Assembly (NCBI GenBank): GCA_025362915.1
Contig: JANYEU010000437.1
Location: 1 to 13,814 of the forward strand
DNA length: 13,814 nucleotides
Source: Chitinophagaceae bacterium
GTDB lineage: Bacteria; Bacteroidota; Bacteroidia; Chitinophagales; Chitinophagaceae
Direction: 5' to 3'
Part shown: piece by piece, positions 1-7,336 of the stretch
Layout: every line of letters starts with the position of its first letter
Position numbering within the stretch: the stretch's first letter is position 1
Position numbers and translations under genes: made by a program
The notes under the pieces: generated by a model
Told to the model about the DNA's origin: nothing
Seen by the model: only the letters and a program-made list of their open reading frames with translations
Databases searched by the model: none

Positions 1-1
1 C

Positions 2-133
2 AGGATTGTCAAGGATGAATGCAGGTTAAGAAAAAACAAATATCCGTACAAGATTTTTGCTATTTGTGCCGCTTTGCATAACTTTAGGGTCGAAAGAAAG
101 CCCTTTAATTACCCTGTAATTAAACTGACATAA
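2..133 (+). CDS. C-terminal end of a probable DDE transposase (5' part outside the window)
   Basis: An open frame enters from the left edge and stops with TAA at 131-133, leaving 43 visible residues. The stretch IFAICAALHNFRV resembles the last helix of IS5-group/DDE_Tnp_4-like transposases, which often ends in a hydrophobic run followed by LHNF or LHNL. Basic residues before it (CRLRKNKYPYK) fit the same region. No catalytic D or E residues and no start are visible, so the family call rests on this short motif only. A perfect 9-bp palindrome lies inside the last codons. No terminal inverted repeat can be identified because the other end of the element is outside the window. It could instead be the tail of an unrelated protein. 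Confidence 0.5.
   Translation, partial: RIVKDECRLRKNKYPYKIFAICAALHNFRVERKPFNYPVIKLT
104..124. repeat. Perfect 9-bp hairpin in the tail of the transposase-like gene
   Basis: TTTAATTAC at 104-112 and GTAATTAAA at 116-124 are exact reverse complements around a 3-nt loop (CCT). The hairpin ends 6 bp before the stop codon of the partial gene. It is AT-rich and has no T-tract after it, so an efficient intrinsic terminator is unlikely. A role at the end of a mobile element is possible but not shown. Confidence 0.5.
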
Positions 134-162
134 ACTCTAATATACATCAACCCACGAAGAAT

Positions 163-188
163 ATATATTCTCCAAATATATTCTCAAA
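163..188. repeat. 13-bp tandem direct repeat upstream of the metalloprotease
   Basis: ATATATTCTCCAA (163-175) is followed directly by ATATATTCTCAAA (176-188), differing at one position. It lies in the otherwise featureless, very AT-rich 250-bp gap between the transposase tail and the metalloprotease, about 150 bp upstream of the predicted promoter. It could be a regulatory site or chance low complexity. Confidence 0.35.
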
Positions 189-315
189 CAAGCGTATTAT
201 TGATTGGAGTGTAAAAGAAAACCTACTACTGGTATCTCCTATGAATAAAAACAATTAATCCATTTTATACTAAGTTTCAGTAATGACTTTTTCAAATAAT
301 AAAATGAATAATTTA

Positions 316-344
316 TTGTCATTTCACCTATTATTCTATATTTG
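316..344 (+). promoter_or_regulatory. Bacteroidota-type promoter of the metalloprotease gene
   Basis: TATATTTG at 337-344 matches the -7 consensus TAnnTTTG of the Bacteroidota housekeeping sigma factor. A TTG at 316-318 lies 18 bp upstream, within the usual spacing for the -33 element. Transcription would start near 350, giving an AT-rich leader of about 35 nt before the ATG at 386. No Shine-Dalgarno sequence is seen, as is normal in this phylum. Confidence 0.6.
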
Positions 345-385
345 ATAGAAATAAGCGCTTTATTTGTGAAAATATACGTTTACAA

Positions 386-3300
386 ATGATTAAAAGAAGT
401 TTAACCCTACTCTCACTCCTCCTGTTATTAGTTTCCGCTTATGCACAAGATGTTCCTTTCAAAGGGCTTCGTAAAACAAACAGGCACCGTTGCTATACGG
501 TAGAAATACAGAACAATTTCCTGAAGAAGCATCCAAATGCCGAAAGTCCAATTCAATTTGAAGCATGGCTTCAGGGCAAGATAGCCGATCGCAGAAGGGC
601 ATTGTCTGCCAAGGGAAGAAAAGAAACCTTTGGTACTGTTACGGAATATACCTTGCCGATTGTATTTCACATTATCCACAATGGAGAAGCCGTGGGTACT
701 ACTCCAAACGTAGATGCTTCTTTTATACAAGCGCAATTATTGCAGCTTAATAAGGACTATGCCAACCTATCGGGTAGCAGTTATTCTGTAGCATCCTCTA
801 CAGGTATTCAATTTGCTTTGGCAGCAAAAGATCCAATAGGGAAAACACTTGCAGAACCAGGCATAGATAGGGTAAACAGGATTACAAAGAAATGGGGTGC
901 AGCTCCCTTTGAGTTTTCTACAACCGTAACAGATACCATTAAACCTGCTACTATCTGGGATCCTTATCGTTATGTAAACGTTTGGCTTTTGGAAGATGTA
1001 ACAGACCAAGGAAGTAGCGGAATTTTGGGTATTGCTACTTTACCTACAAGTGCTACATTGGCTGGTTTGGACAGTGCAGAAACAGATACGGATGCTGGTG
1101 TGGTTATTAATTCAGGTACAGTAGGTAGTATTTTTAGTTCTGCCAGTTGTGGTTCTACAACAAACCCTTACACACTTGGTCGTACACTTACACATGAGTT
1201 AGGTCATTTCTTTGGATTAAGGCATATATGGGGAGATTCTACCTGTGCTACTGATTTTTGTGATGATACCCCAATTCATTATGATGCCAATTTTGGTAAA
1301 CCCAAGCACCCAAAACCTAACAGTTGCGGCACTGCTGATGAAATGTTTGAAGATTACATGGATTACACTGATGATGATGTAATGAACACTTTTACAACAA
1401 ACCAGGTAGAAAGAATGCAAACTGTAATGCTGAACAGTCCACGTAGGATGACTTTGGCTACTTCGAATGTGGCTACTGCAATGCCAGTAGGAAGCAATAA
1501 ATTATCATTTGCCATTTGTAGTGGTGTATTGGATGTACCCGAAACCGGAAATGCAGGAACCACCCAACGTTACAAGGACGTGAATATTACCTTGAACGTA
1601 GAAAAAGTAGCTACTGCAAATACAACTGTTGTATTACAAACTTCTGGTTCTGCCAAGAGAGGTATTGACTATGAATTATTAACTGACACATTAAGTTTCT
1701 TAAAAAACGATGGCGCTAAAACAATTACACTACGTGTGTTTGACAACAATACAATTGATGGAGACAGAACAGTTACACTAAGCTACTCCATTGTTGGTAA
1801 TGGCGTAGTTGCCGCACCAAATGGCCAATCACTAACCATTACCATACAAGATGATGATAGCAAGGTAATTGGAAATAATTCTGTAAACCTAATCAACGAG
1901 AACTTTGGAACAACAGGTGGTAGCATTCCTAAGGGTTGGACTACTGATAGTTCTTCTGGTAGCCCTAACTTCTTTGTAGTAAGTAGTACTGGAAACACCA
2001 TTGGAACAGGACAGTGGGCTCATGTAACTAATAGTAACAAAAAGCCGCTGACCTATACCAAGAGTGCCACCAGTGATTACTACTCTGTATTATCAACCCC
2101 AATGGTTAGTGGTACTGCGTATAAATCGATAGATACTTTAAAGTTTAAGTACAAAGCAGGAGGATTTGCTTATAATTCTACCACAGGTACTGGTGCTTAT
2201 GGTTCTGTGAATTATACACTTAATACACCTTTTGATTATAATTCAGCAGTATTTTTCAATGACTCTACTGGACTTACAGGTTCTGCACCTTATTATAAAA
2301 GCACGCAGTCGCCTGTATTGATAGCACCCAAGCTTTTATCTTCCAGCAATTTCTACATACATTTTATGTGGGAAACAAATACAAAGAGCGGTAGCAATCC
2401 TGGGCTTTGCTTGGATGATATAACGCTAAATGCAACACCTTATGCCATAGATACAGTGGTAGGTAAAAGCTACACATTGATTGTTCCTGCAAGTAGCACA
2501 AACCTTATAAGAAGTACAAACGATGATATCATTGCATCGGTAACAGCAGCTACTTCTACTATAAAGAATTTCGTAGCATCTGTTGCAGAAGCTGGTGCAA
2601 GCCAGGTTGGTTTCTTGGTGGGTACCAAGTCTTATCAGCGCAGCAAAAAAGTAATCACTTTCGATAATGGCACTGCCGATACCACAAGTACTTACACCAC
2701 CACTTTGTATTATACTACCAACGAAGCCGCTGTTTGGTCAAGTTCATTAAAAAGTATCAGGGTATTACAATTAAAGAGTGGAACAACATTCGGCTCTGGA
2801 AAAATATCCTTGACTACAGCCAGCATCATTACACCAAGTTCTATTACAGATAAACGAACATCCGATGGTTATATAGCTGTAACCATCAGCAGTAAGGGAT
2901 TGGGTTCTTTTGCGCTGATAGATAGTTCGGTTTCATTGCCAATATCTTGGAAATATGTTACCGGAAAGATTCAAAATAATGCTGCTGTATTGGTATGGCA
3001 ATTACTTACACCTACACAAGGCATAAAATACACGGTGGAAAGAAGTGAGGATGGTATCAATTACACAACAGTTCAATCAGGATTGGAAGGAACTACCTTG
3101 ACAGATGCTTCAATAGATGCGGGTAAGAATTATTTCTATCGTGTCATTGCAAATTCTCCTGATGGAAAGGTGTTGTACAGCAGTGTGATAAATGTTGTTT
3201 ATTTCAGCTTGAATCATTCATTTACTGTTGCCCCTAATCCTTTCTCTAATGTTATATCTATTCAGAATAATGGTAGTGCAACAGGAAACACTTCTTTGGC

Positions 3301-3457
3301 CGTTTATGATGTAACAGGAAGAATGGTTTATACTAAATCTTTTGTAAGTCAGGCTGGAACCTCTACCATCAATACTGCCAATTGGATACCAGGTGTATAT
3401 TTGGTCAAGATAAAGAGTACCGAATCGGCTATTACCTACAAGTTGATTAAGCGTTAA
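386..3457 (+). CDS. Secreted M43 (pappalysin-like) zinc metalloprotease with Calx-beta and T9SS sorting domains
   Basis: A 1023-residue multidomain exported protease. Residues 1-20 form a signal peptide (hydrophobic LLSLLLLLVSAYA, then Q). The catalytic domain spans about 80-355: the zinc motif HELGHFFGLRH is at 270-280 (H270, E271, H274, H280) and the Met-turn M325-D-Y lies in the usual M43 downstream context with cysteines. About 395-492 is a Calx-beta domain (GIDYELLTDTLSF...QDDD). About 505-680 looks like a cleaved-adhesin/jelly-roll module (NENFGTTGGSIPKGW...LCLDDITLNA). About 855-945 resembles a fibronectin III-type fold (YTVERSEDGINYT). About 946-1023 is a type A T9SS sorting domain (VAPNPFSN...VYDVTGRMVY...PGVYLVKI). 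Known for such proteins: Sec export, then T9SS secretion with removal of the C-terminal domain. It probably digests external protein; the substrate is unknown. It stands alone between its promoter and a strong terminator. Confidence 0.93.
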   Translation: MIKRSLTLLSLLLLLVSAYAQDVPFKGLRKTNRHRCYTVEIQNNFLKKHPNAESPIQFEAWLQGKIADRRRALSAKGRKETFGTVTEYTLPIVFHIIHNGEAVGTTPNVDASFIQAQLLQLNKDYANLSGSSYSVASSTGIQFALAAKDPIGKTLAEPGIDRVNRITKKWGAAPFEFSTTVTDTIKPATIWDPYRYVNVWLLEDVTDQGSSGILGIATLPTSATLAGLDSAETDTDAGVVINSGTVGSIFSSASCGSTTNPYTLGRTLTHELGHFFGLRHIWGDSTCATDFCDDTPIHYDANFGKPKHPKPNSCGTADEMFEDYMDYTDDDVMNTFTTNQVERMQTVMLNSPRRMTLATSNVATAMPVGSNKLSFAICSGVLDVPETGNAGTTQRYKDVNITLNVEKVATANTTVVLQTSGSAKRGIDYELLTDTLSFLKNDGAKTITLRVFDNNTIDGDRTVTLSYSIVGNGVVAAPNGQSLTITIQDDDSKVIGNNSVNLINENFGTTGGSIPKGWTTDSSSGSPNFFVVSSTGNTIGTGQWAHVTNSNKKPLTYTKSATSDYYSVLSTPMVSGTAYKSIDTLKFKYKAGGFAYNSTTGTGAYGSVNYTLNTPFDYNSAVFFNDSTGLTGSAPYYKSTQSPVLIAPKLLSSSNFYIHFMWETNTKSGSNPGLCLDDITLNATPYAIDTVVGKSYTLIVPASSTNLIRSTNDDIIASVTAATSTIKNFVASVAEAGASQVGFLVGTKSYQRSKKVITFDNGTADTTSTYTTTLYYTTNEAAVWSSSLKSIRVLQLKSGTTFGSGKISLTTASIITPSSITDKRTSDGYIAVTISSKGLGSFALIDSSVSLPISWKYVTGKIQNNAAVLVWQLLTPTQGIKYTVERSEDGINYTTVQSGLEGTTLTDASIDAGKNYFYRVIANSPDGKVLYSSVINVVYFSLNHSFTVAPNPFSNVISIQNNGSATGNTSLAVYDVTGRMVYTKSFVSQAGTSTINTANWIPGVYLVKIKSTESAITYKLIKR

Positions 3458-3483
3458 TAAACTTAGATTTTATTTTTAGTCAA

Positions 3484-3520
3484 AGCAAGAGCCTGTTAGT
3501 ACAACAGGCTCTTGCTATTT
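3484..3520 (+). terminator. Intrinsic terminator after the metalloprotease
   Basis: GCAAGAGCCTGTT (3485-3497) pairs perfectly with AACAGGCTCTTGC (3503-3515) around a 5-nt loop AGTAC. An extra A-T pair lies at the base (3484/3516) and a short T-rich tail follows. It starts 27 bp after the metalloprotease stop codon and separates that gene from the next. Confidence 0.85.
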
Positions 3521-3556
3521 ATAATTGAGAAGGTATTGTGTAAACGCTTGGTGCTT

Positions 3557-3580
3557 CTTTGAGTCTTTGTGTCTTCGTGG
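3557..3580. repeat. Octamer array CTTTGNGT x3
   Basis: CTTTGAGT, CTTTGTGT and CTTCGTGG follow one another at 3557-3580, a degenerate tandem array with an 8-nt period. A related fragment (CTTTGCGT, then CTTTTCTA) lies at 9908-9923 in another intergenic gap. From memory, similar CTTTGCGT strings recur between genes in several bacterial phyla; this could not be checked here. Confidence 0.4.
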
Positions 3581-3661
3581 CAATTTTTAGAAAGCAAGGG
3601 ATAACGTTTGCTAATGGGCGGGCTAAATCATTATCATCATTCAAATCATTAAATCATAATT

Positions 3662-4075
3662 ATGAAAAGATTAGTTATTGCAATTTGTTTAATGCCTTTG
3701 GCAGCATTCGCCCAAAAAGTACCATTATGGAAACTGGAAAGGAAGAATAAGACAATAGAATGGCAGACGGTTAATGATACAGCTGCCATTGGCTTAAAAA
3801 TAAACGCGAAGGGCACGCTGAATGTTAGTTATCTCTATCCAGAGAAAATGACCAAAAGCAATCAGTCAATAATACTAATGGATGAAGAACGGCAAGAAAT
3901 CAGCAGGATTCCTTTACAGGAAAATAAGGCTACCATAAACATCCATCAACTATTTATTAAATCCAATAGAAAGCCTGTATTTCTATATTCTATCACCTTA
4001 TCAAAAGACCTTGCCGTTGCACGCCGGGCAAGAGTTGGTACAGTGTTTATAGGAAAGATTAATTGGGAGAAATAG
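3662..4075 (+). CDS. Small secreted protein of unknown function
   Basis: A 137-residue protein whose family I do not recognise. Residues 1-18 make a clear signal peptide (MKRLVIAICLMPLAAFA, then Q), so it is exported to the periplasm or beyond. The mature part alternates hydrophobic and polar residues (LNVSYLYPEK, SIILMDEE, VFLYSITLSK, GTVFIGKINW), suggesting a small all-beta fold. It has no cysteines, no lipobox, no T9SS tail and no obvious catalytic motif. The ATG at 3662 is chosen because it places the signal peptide exactly at the N-terminus. The leader contains several ATCATT-like words (3627-3660) and a weak -7-like TAACGTTTG at 3602-3610, one base longer than consensus. It lies between two terminators, so it is probably a single-gene unit. 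Confidence 0.75.
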   Translation: MKRLVIAICLMPLAAFAQKVPLWKLERKNKTIEWQTVNDTAAIGLKINAKGTLNVSYLYPEKMTKSNQSIILMDEERQEISRIPLQENKATINIHQLFIKSNRKPVFLYSITLSKDLAVARRARVGTVFIGKINWEK

Positions 4076-4197
4076 GATTTAAGTTAAAGTCTTTTGTCAA
4101 TGCAAAGGGCAAAGCAGGTATCTACGTAAGGCAAACGAAGGTGTTAGTTAGCAAACGGGATTAGGCAAAAGCAGTTTACACTGACTTATAAGCATAA

Positions 4198-4229
4198 AAA
4201 AAGCCCTCTCCATGCGGAAAGGGCTTTTT
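4198..4229. terminator. Intrinsic terminator (possibly bidirectional) after the small secreted protein
   Basis: AAAAAGCCCTCTCC (4198-4211) pairs with GGAAAGGGCTTTTT (4216-4229) around loop ATGC, with a single mismatch. The A-tract before and T-tract after make it usable on either strand. It begins 122 bp after the stop codon of the small secreted gene. Confidence 0.75.
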
Positions 4230-4380
4230 CTTACAGAGGGAGTGGGAAGCTTTATCTACTGGCAGCCTCTTACTTTTATCACGTAAATCGGGAGAATGTT
4301 AATTGCCAGTAATCAACAAACTTTCGGGTTGAAAATAGTGTGAATATGGCCGACAATAAAGCACTATTCATACAAAAAGC

Positions 4381-4484
4381 CATATAATTGATCAAATAAG
4401 TGTGCTGTCTGACCTGACAGGGCATATAATTAATCAAATAAGTATGCTGTCTGACCTGACGGGGCATATAATTGATCAAATATG
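4381..4484. repeat. 42-bp tandem repeat, about 2.5 units
   Basis: Units start at 4381, 4423 and 4465; the third is partial and diverges after about 20 bp. The full units differ at only three positions. Each contains CTGTC-TGACCT-GACAG (4405-4420 in unit 1), a 5-bp stem. The A-to-G change in unit 2 (GACGG, 4458-4462) turns one pair into a G-U wobble, so the stem survives. Each unit also opens with a palindrome-like TTGATCAA (4388-4395; TTAATCAA in unit 2). Confidence 0.85.
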
Positions 4485-4552
4485 TACCCGATTATTGGCA
4501 ATAAGTGAGATTTTGAGGGAAAATTGCCTTGCTTCAGTAGGCATTAAGGTGT

Positions 4553-4639
4553 CTGAATCAGGATTAGGGTGATTATGAGATTAATAGGATTATTACTCCG
4601 TATCTTAAATATCCTTCAATCATTCTAATCCTGGTCCAG
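4553..4639. repeat. GGATTA-type imperfect inverted repeat
   Basis: CTGAATCAGGATTAGGGTGAT (4553-4573, 21 nt) is matched by the reverse complement of 4619-4639 at 17 of 21 positions, with CAGGATTAG/CTAATCCTG as the core. Pairing continues inward with mismatches (AGGAT near 4587 with ATCCT near 4612). It resembles dispersed GGATTA/TAATCC intergenic elements I recall from Bacteroidota genomes. No ORF or transposase is inside. Confidence 0.6.
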
Positions 4640-4770
4640 CTAGGCAGGTCTTAGCATTTGCTGTTTGTGGATGTTAAGCGAAAGCCAGCCCAACCATTTC
4701 CAAAGACATACATTAACAATTCCGAAAAGATATAATGACATTAGTCAATCCCGCTTTTGGCAATAACCTG

Positions 4771-4778
4771 TACTTTGC
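4771..4778 (+). promoter_or_regulatory. Possible -7 element of the malic enzyme gene
   Basis: TACTTTGC resembles the Bacteroidota -7 box TAnnTTTG(C) but is one base shorter between TA and TTTG. A TTTTGG upstream (4755-4760) is too close to serve as the -33 box. If used, the transcript would have a leader of roughly 95 nt. Confidence 0.35.
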
Positions 4779-4815
4779 ACCCTCGTTTGGTAGTTGTCAT
4801 TTATTTAACAGTTAC

Positions 4816-4836
4816 AGTGCCACGTTAAAAGGCACT
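4816..4836 (+). promoter_or_regulatory. Hairpin in the malic enzyme leader
   Basis: AGTGCC (4816-4821) pairs with GGCACT (4831-4836) around a 9-nt loop, between the putative promoter and the ATG at 4881. A further pair TAGTTG (4791-4796) / CAACTA (4849-4854) could enclose it. No known riboswitch class is recognised. Confidence 0.35.
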
Positions 4837-4880
4837 ATAGGCAAACACCAACTATTAATTGCTAACTAAAAAGTTGTTTT

Positions 4881-7217
4881 ATGGATAAGAAAGATGCAAA
4901 GTGGGAACAGGCACTGGAGTACCATGCCAGTGGAAGGCCGGGTAAGATAGAAGTGATACCAACCAAAGAAGCCAAGACGCAGCGCGACCTTAGCCTTGCC
5001 TACAGCCCTGGAGTGGCGGCGCCCTGTATGGAGATTTTTCATAACCCAGAAGATGTTTATAAATATACTGCCAAAGGAAACCTAGTGGCAGTGATAAGTA
5101 ATGGCACGGCAGTATTGGGATTGGGTAATATAGGCCCTGAAGCGAGTAAGCCAGTGATGGAGGGAAAAGGTGTATTGTTTAAGATATTTGCTGATATAGA
5201 TGTATTCGACATAGAAATAAACGAGAAAGACCCAGAGAAATTTGTTCAGATAGTAAAAGCCTTGGAGCCTACGTTTGGGGGTATCAACCTGGAAGATATC
5301 AAGAGTCCTGAATGTTTTTATATTGAAGAAAAACTAAAGGAGTTATGCAAGATTCCTATCATGCACGATGACCAGCATGGTACGGCCATCATCAGTGCTG
5401 CGGCGTTGTTGAATGCATTGGAAATACAGGGAAAGAAGATTGGGGAGGTACGAATCATCGTAAACGGTGCTGGTGCAGCGTCCATGTCTTGCTGCAAATT
5501 GTATGTGGCATTGGGCGCAAAGCCCGAAAACTTCCTGATGTTCGACAGTAAGGGTATCATACATGCGGGCAGGGAAGGGTTATCTGCCAACAAGTTGGCA
5601 TTTGCTGCCAAGAGTGGCGATTGGACTTTTGAAGCCGCTTTTAAGGACGCAGACGTATTTATAGGATTGAGTGTACCCAACGTGGTAACTACTGAAATGC
5701 TGAAAACAATGGCGCCCAACCCGATTGTATTTGCCATGGCAAATCCCGACCCTGAAGTGACTTATGACATTGCTTTGGCAGCACGTAAAGATATAATAAT
5801 GGCTACTGGACGGAGTGATTATCCTAACCAGGTAAATAACGTACTAGGCTTTCCCTATATATTTAGGGGTGCATTGGATGTAAGGGCTACCAAGATTAAT
5901 GAAGAAATGAAATTGGCCGCTGTATTGGCTTTGGCAGAAATGGCCAAGTCGCCAGTGCCAGACTTGGTAAACATGGCGTATAACCAAAAGAATATTGTAT
6001 TTGGAAGAGAATACATCATTCCAAAACCATTGGATCCCCGTTTGTTGAGTACGGTGGCACCTGCTGTTGCCAAGGCGGCAATTGATAGCGGTGTGGCACA
6101 GAAAATAATTGAAAACTGGGATGCCTACAAGCTAGAGCTGAACAAGCGTTTGGGTCTGGATAACCAACTACTTCGTGCCATCAGTAGCAAGGCAAGAAAA
6201 GAACCTAAGCGTCTGATATTTGCTGAAGCAGATAATGTGAAGATATTAAAGGCGGCTAGTATTGCTTATGATGAAGGGATTGCCTATCCTATATTATTAG
6301 GTGAAGAGAACAAGATAAGAAGGATTGCTGACGAGAATGATATTGATATAACTGACCTGCCAATTATTGATCCACGTTCTGAAAGCATGGATGCAAAAAG
6401 GGCAGAGTTTGGTGAGCTGTATTTTGCCAAGAGAAGTAGAAAGGGGGTTAATCAGTATGAAAGTGTGAAGATAATGAAGGATAGGAATCATTATGGTTGC
6501 ATGATGCTGGAAACAGGAGAGGCGGACGCAATGATTAGTGGCCTTACCCGCAACTATGCAGATGCCATCAGGCCTGCATTGAACATTATAGGAACAGAGG
6601 ATGGTGTGAAGAAGATAGCCGGTATGTATTTATTATTGACCAAGAAAGGGCCATTATTCTTGGCAGATACCACGGTAAACTTTAACCCTACTGCCGAAGA
6701 ACTGGCAGACATAACGGTAATGGTGGCTCGCGAAGTCCGTAGCCTTAACATCACACCACGCATTGCCATGCTTAGTTATAGCAATTTTGGCAGCAGTAAC
6801 AGCGATGAGGCAAACTTGGTGGCAAAAGCGACTAAGTTGGTAAAAGAAAATAACCCATCACTCATTATTGATGGTGAAATGCAAGCAAGCTTGGCTTTTA
6901 GTAATGATATTTTGAAGGATAATTATCCTTTCAGTGAATTAGTAGGGCACGAGGTAAATGTGCTGATATTCCCTAATCTTACTGCAGGCAACATCGCCTA
7001 TAACCTAATGAAAGAAGTGGGCGGGGCAGATGCAATCGGCCCAATCCTGTTGGGTATGAAGAAGCCTGTGCATGTGCTACAGTTGGGTAGTACGGTAAGA
7101 AGCATTGTAAACATGGCATTGGTTGCTGTAGTTGATGCACAGTTAAAATGTAAGGCAGATATAGAACCAATAGTAAATGCCTCCGAATATTGGGGAAGGA
7201 TGAAAAATAAGAAGTAA
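4881..7217 (+). CDS. maeB: NADP-dependent malic enzyme, MaeB type, with phosphotransacetylase-like C-terminal domain
   Basis: Malic enzyme converts malate to pyruvate plus CO2 with reduction of NAD(P)+, linking the TCA cycle to pyruvate and NADPH supply in the cytoplasm. At 778 residues it has the full length of the fused MaeB class. The N-terminal malic domain (about 15-150) shows Y41 in AYSPGVAAPC, the catalytic lysine region PVMEGKGVLFK (K96), and metal-binding acidic residues in NLEDI (138-139) and HDDQHGT (163-164). The nucleotide-binding domain has VNGAGAAS (194-201) and SDYPNQVNN (312-320). From about 432 to the end is a phosphotransacetylase-like domain (RLIFAEAD, GEADAMISGL). In characterised MaeB enzymes this domain lacks transacetylase activity and mediates acetyl-CoA control. 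The ATG at 4881 fits the family N-terminus. It is probably monocistronic: a heptamer repeat separates it from the next gene. NADP rather than NAD preference is inferred from the class. Confidence 0.95.
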   Translation: MDKKDAKWEQALEYHASGRPGKIEVIPTKEAKTQRDLSLAYSPGVAAPCMEIFHNPEDVYKYTAKGNLVAVISNGTAVLGLGNIGPEASKPVMEGKGVLFKIFADIDVFDIEINEKDPEKFVQIVKALEPTFGGINLEDIKSPECFYIEEKLKELCKIPIMHDDQHGTAIISAAALLNALEIQGKKIGEVRIIVNGAGAASMSCCKLYVALGAKPENFLMFDSKGIIHAGREGLSANKLAFAAKSGDWTFEAAFKDADVFIGLSVPNVVTTEMLKTMAPNPIVFAMANPDPEVTYDIALAARKDIIMATGRSDYPNQVNNVLGFPYIFRGALDVRATKINEEMKLAAVLALAEMAKSPVPDLVNMAYNQKNIVFGREYIIPKPLDPRLLSTVAPAVAKAAIDSGVAQKIIENWDAYKLELNKRLGLDNQLLRAISSKARKEPKRLIFAEADNVKILKAASIAYDEGIAYPILLGEENKIRRIADENDIDITDLPIIDPRSESMDAKRAEFGELYFAKRSRKGVNQYESVKIMKDRNHYGCMMLETGEADAMISGLTRNYADAIRPALNIIGTEDGVKKIAGMYLLLTKKGPLFLADTTVNFNPTAEELADITVMVAREVRSLNITPRIAMLSYSNFGSSNSDEANLVAKATKLVKENNPSLIIDGEMQASLAFSNDILKDNYPFSELVGHEVNVLIFPNLTAGNIAYNLMKEVGGADAIGPILLGMKKPVHVLQLGSTVRSIVNMALVAVVDAQLKCKADIEPIVNASEYWGRMKNKK

Positions 7218-7223
7218 GGCAAA

Positions 7224-7328
7224 AGTTGATAGCGATAGTCAATAGTAATGGGCAGTTCTATCTATATTTGTTCTTAGATAGATTTAAATCACTTTTGACT
7301 TACGACTATCGACTTTTGACGTTCAACT
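7224..7328. repeat. Heptamer inverted-repeat element, copy 1 (upstream of mlaE)
   Basis: The left arm is built of 7-nt units: AGTTGAT, AGCGAT (one base lost), AGTCAAT, AGTAATG (7224-7250). The right arm reads on the other strand as the same kind of unit: TTTGACT, TACGACT, ATCGACT, TTTGACG, TTCAACT (7294-7328). A second exact inverted pair lies between the arms: TCTATCTA (7257-7264) / TAGATAGA (7275-7282). The element begins 6 bp after the maeB stop and ends 8 bp before the mlaE ATG, so it makes up almost the whole gap. Confidence 0.8.
7263..7270 (+). promoter_or_regulatory. Possible -7 box of mlaE inside the repeat element
   Basis: TATATTTG fits TAnnTTTG exactly and lies between the arms of the repeat, about 67 bp before the mlaE ATG. 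No TTG is found at the proper -33 distance, which lowers confidence. If it is used, the right arm of the repeat would be in the mlaE leader. Confidence 0.35.
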
Positions 7329-7336
7329 AAAAAATA

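Larger units (their letters stand above)
4230..4880. other. 650-bp gene-free stretch rich in repeats
   Basis: I see no credible gene here. The longest open frame (minus strand, 4279-4479) is just the 42-bp tandem repeat read through in one phase. The stretch holds an 8-bp inverted pair (TACTGGCA 4257-4264 / TGCCAGTA 4304-4311), a second pair (AATAGTG 4334-4340 / CACTATT 4362-4368), the tandem repeat, a GGATTA-type inverted repeat, and the leader of the malic enzyme gene. A small RNA cannot be excluded, but there is no direct support. Confidence 0.55.

Noticed and set aside
386..3457. The metalloprotease as a toxin or part of a defence or antagonism system
   Set aside because: M43 proteases with Calx-beta and T9SS domains are common secreted enzymes in this phylum, and no immunity or delivery gene is nearby.
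3559..3750. Plus-strand open frame of 63 codons before the small secreted protein
   Set aside because: It overlaps the start of the secreted protein in another frame, runs through the octamer array, and has no protein-like features.
4279..4479. Minus-strand open frame encoding a repeated peptide (LINYMPCQVRQHTY)
   Set aside because: It is the 42-bp tandem repeat read in one phase; the period is divisible by 3, so it stays open. No promoter, signal or known domain is present, and the sequence has better support as hairpin-forming DNA.
4791..4880. Riboswitch in the maeB leader
   Set aside because: Only short stems are present and no conserved core of a known class can be recognised. It is kept as a plain hairpin.
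4881..7217. Possible fusion or misassembly joining malic enzyme and phosphotransacetylase
   Set aside because: This fusion is the normal MaeB architecture and the length matches the family.
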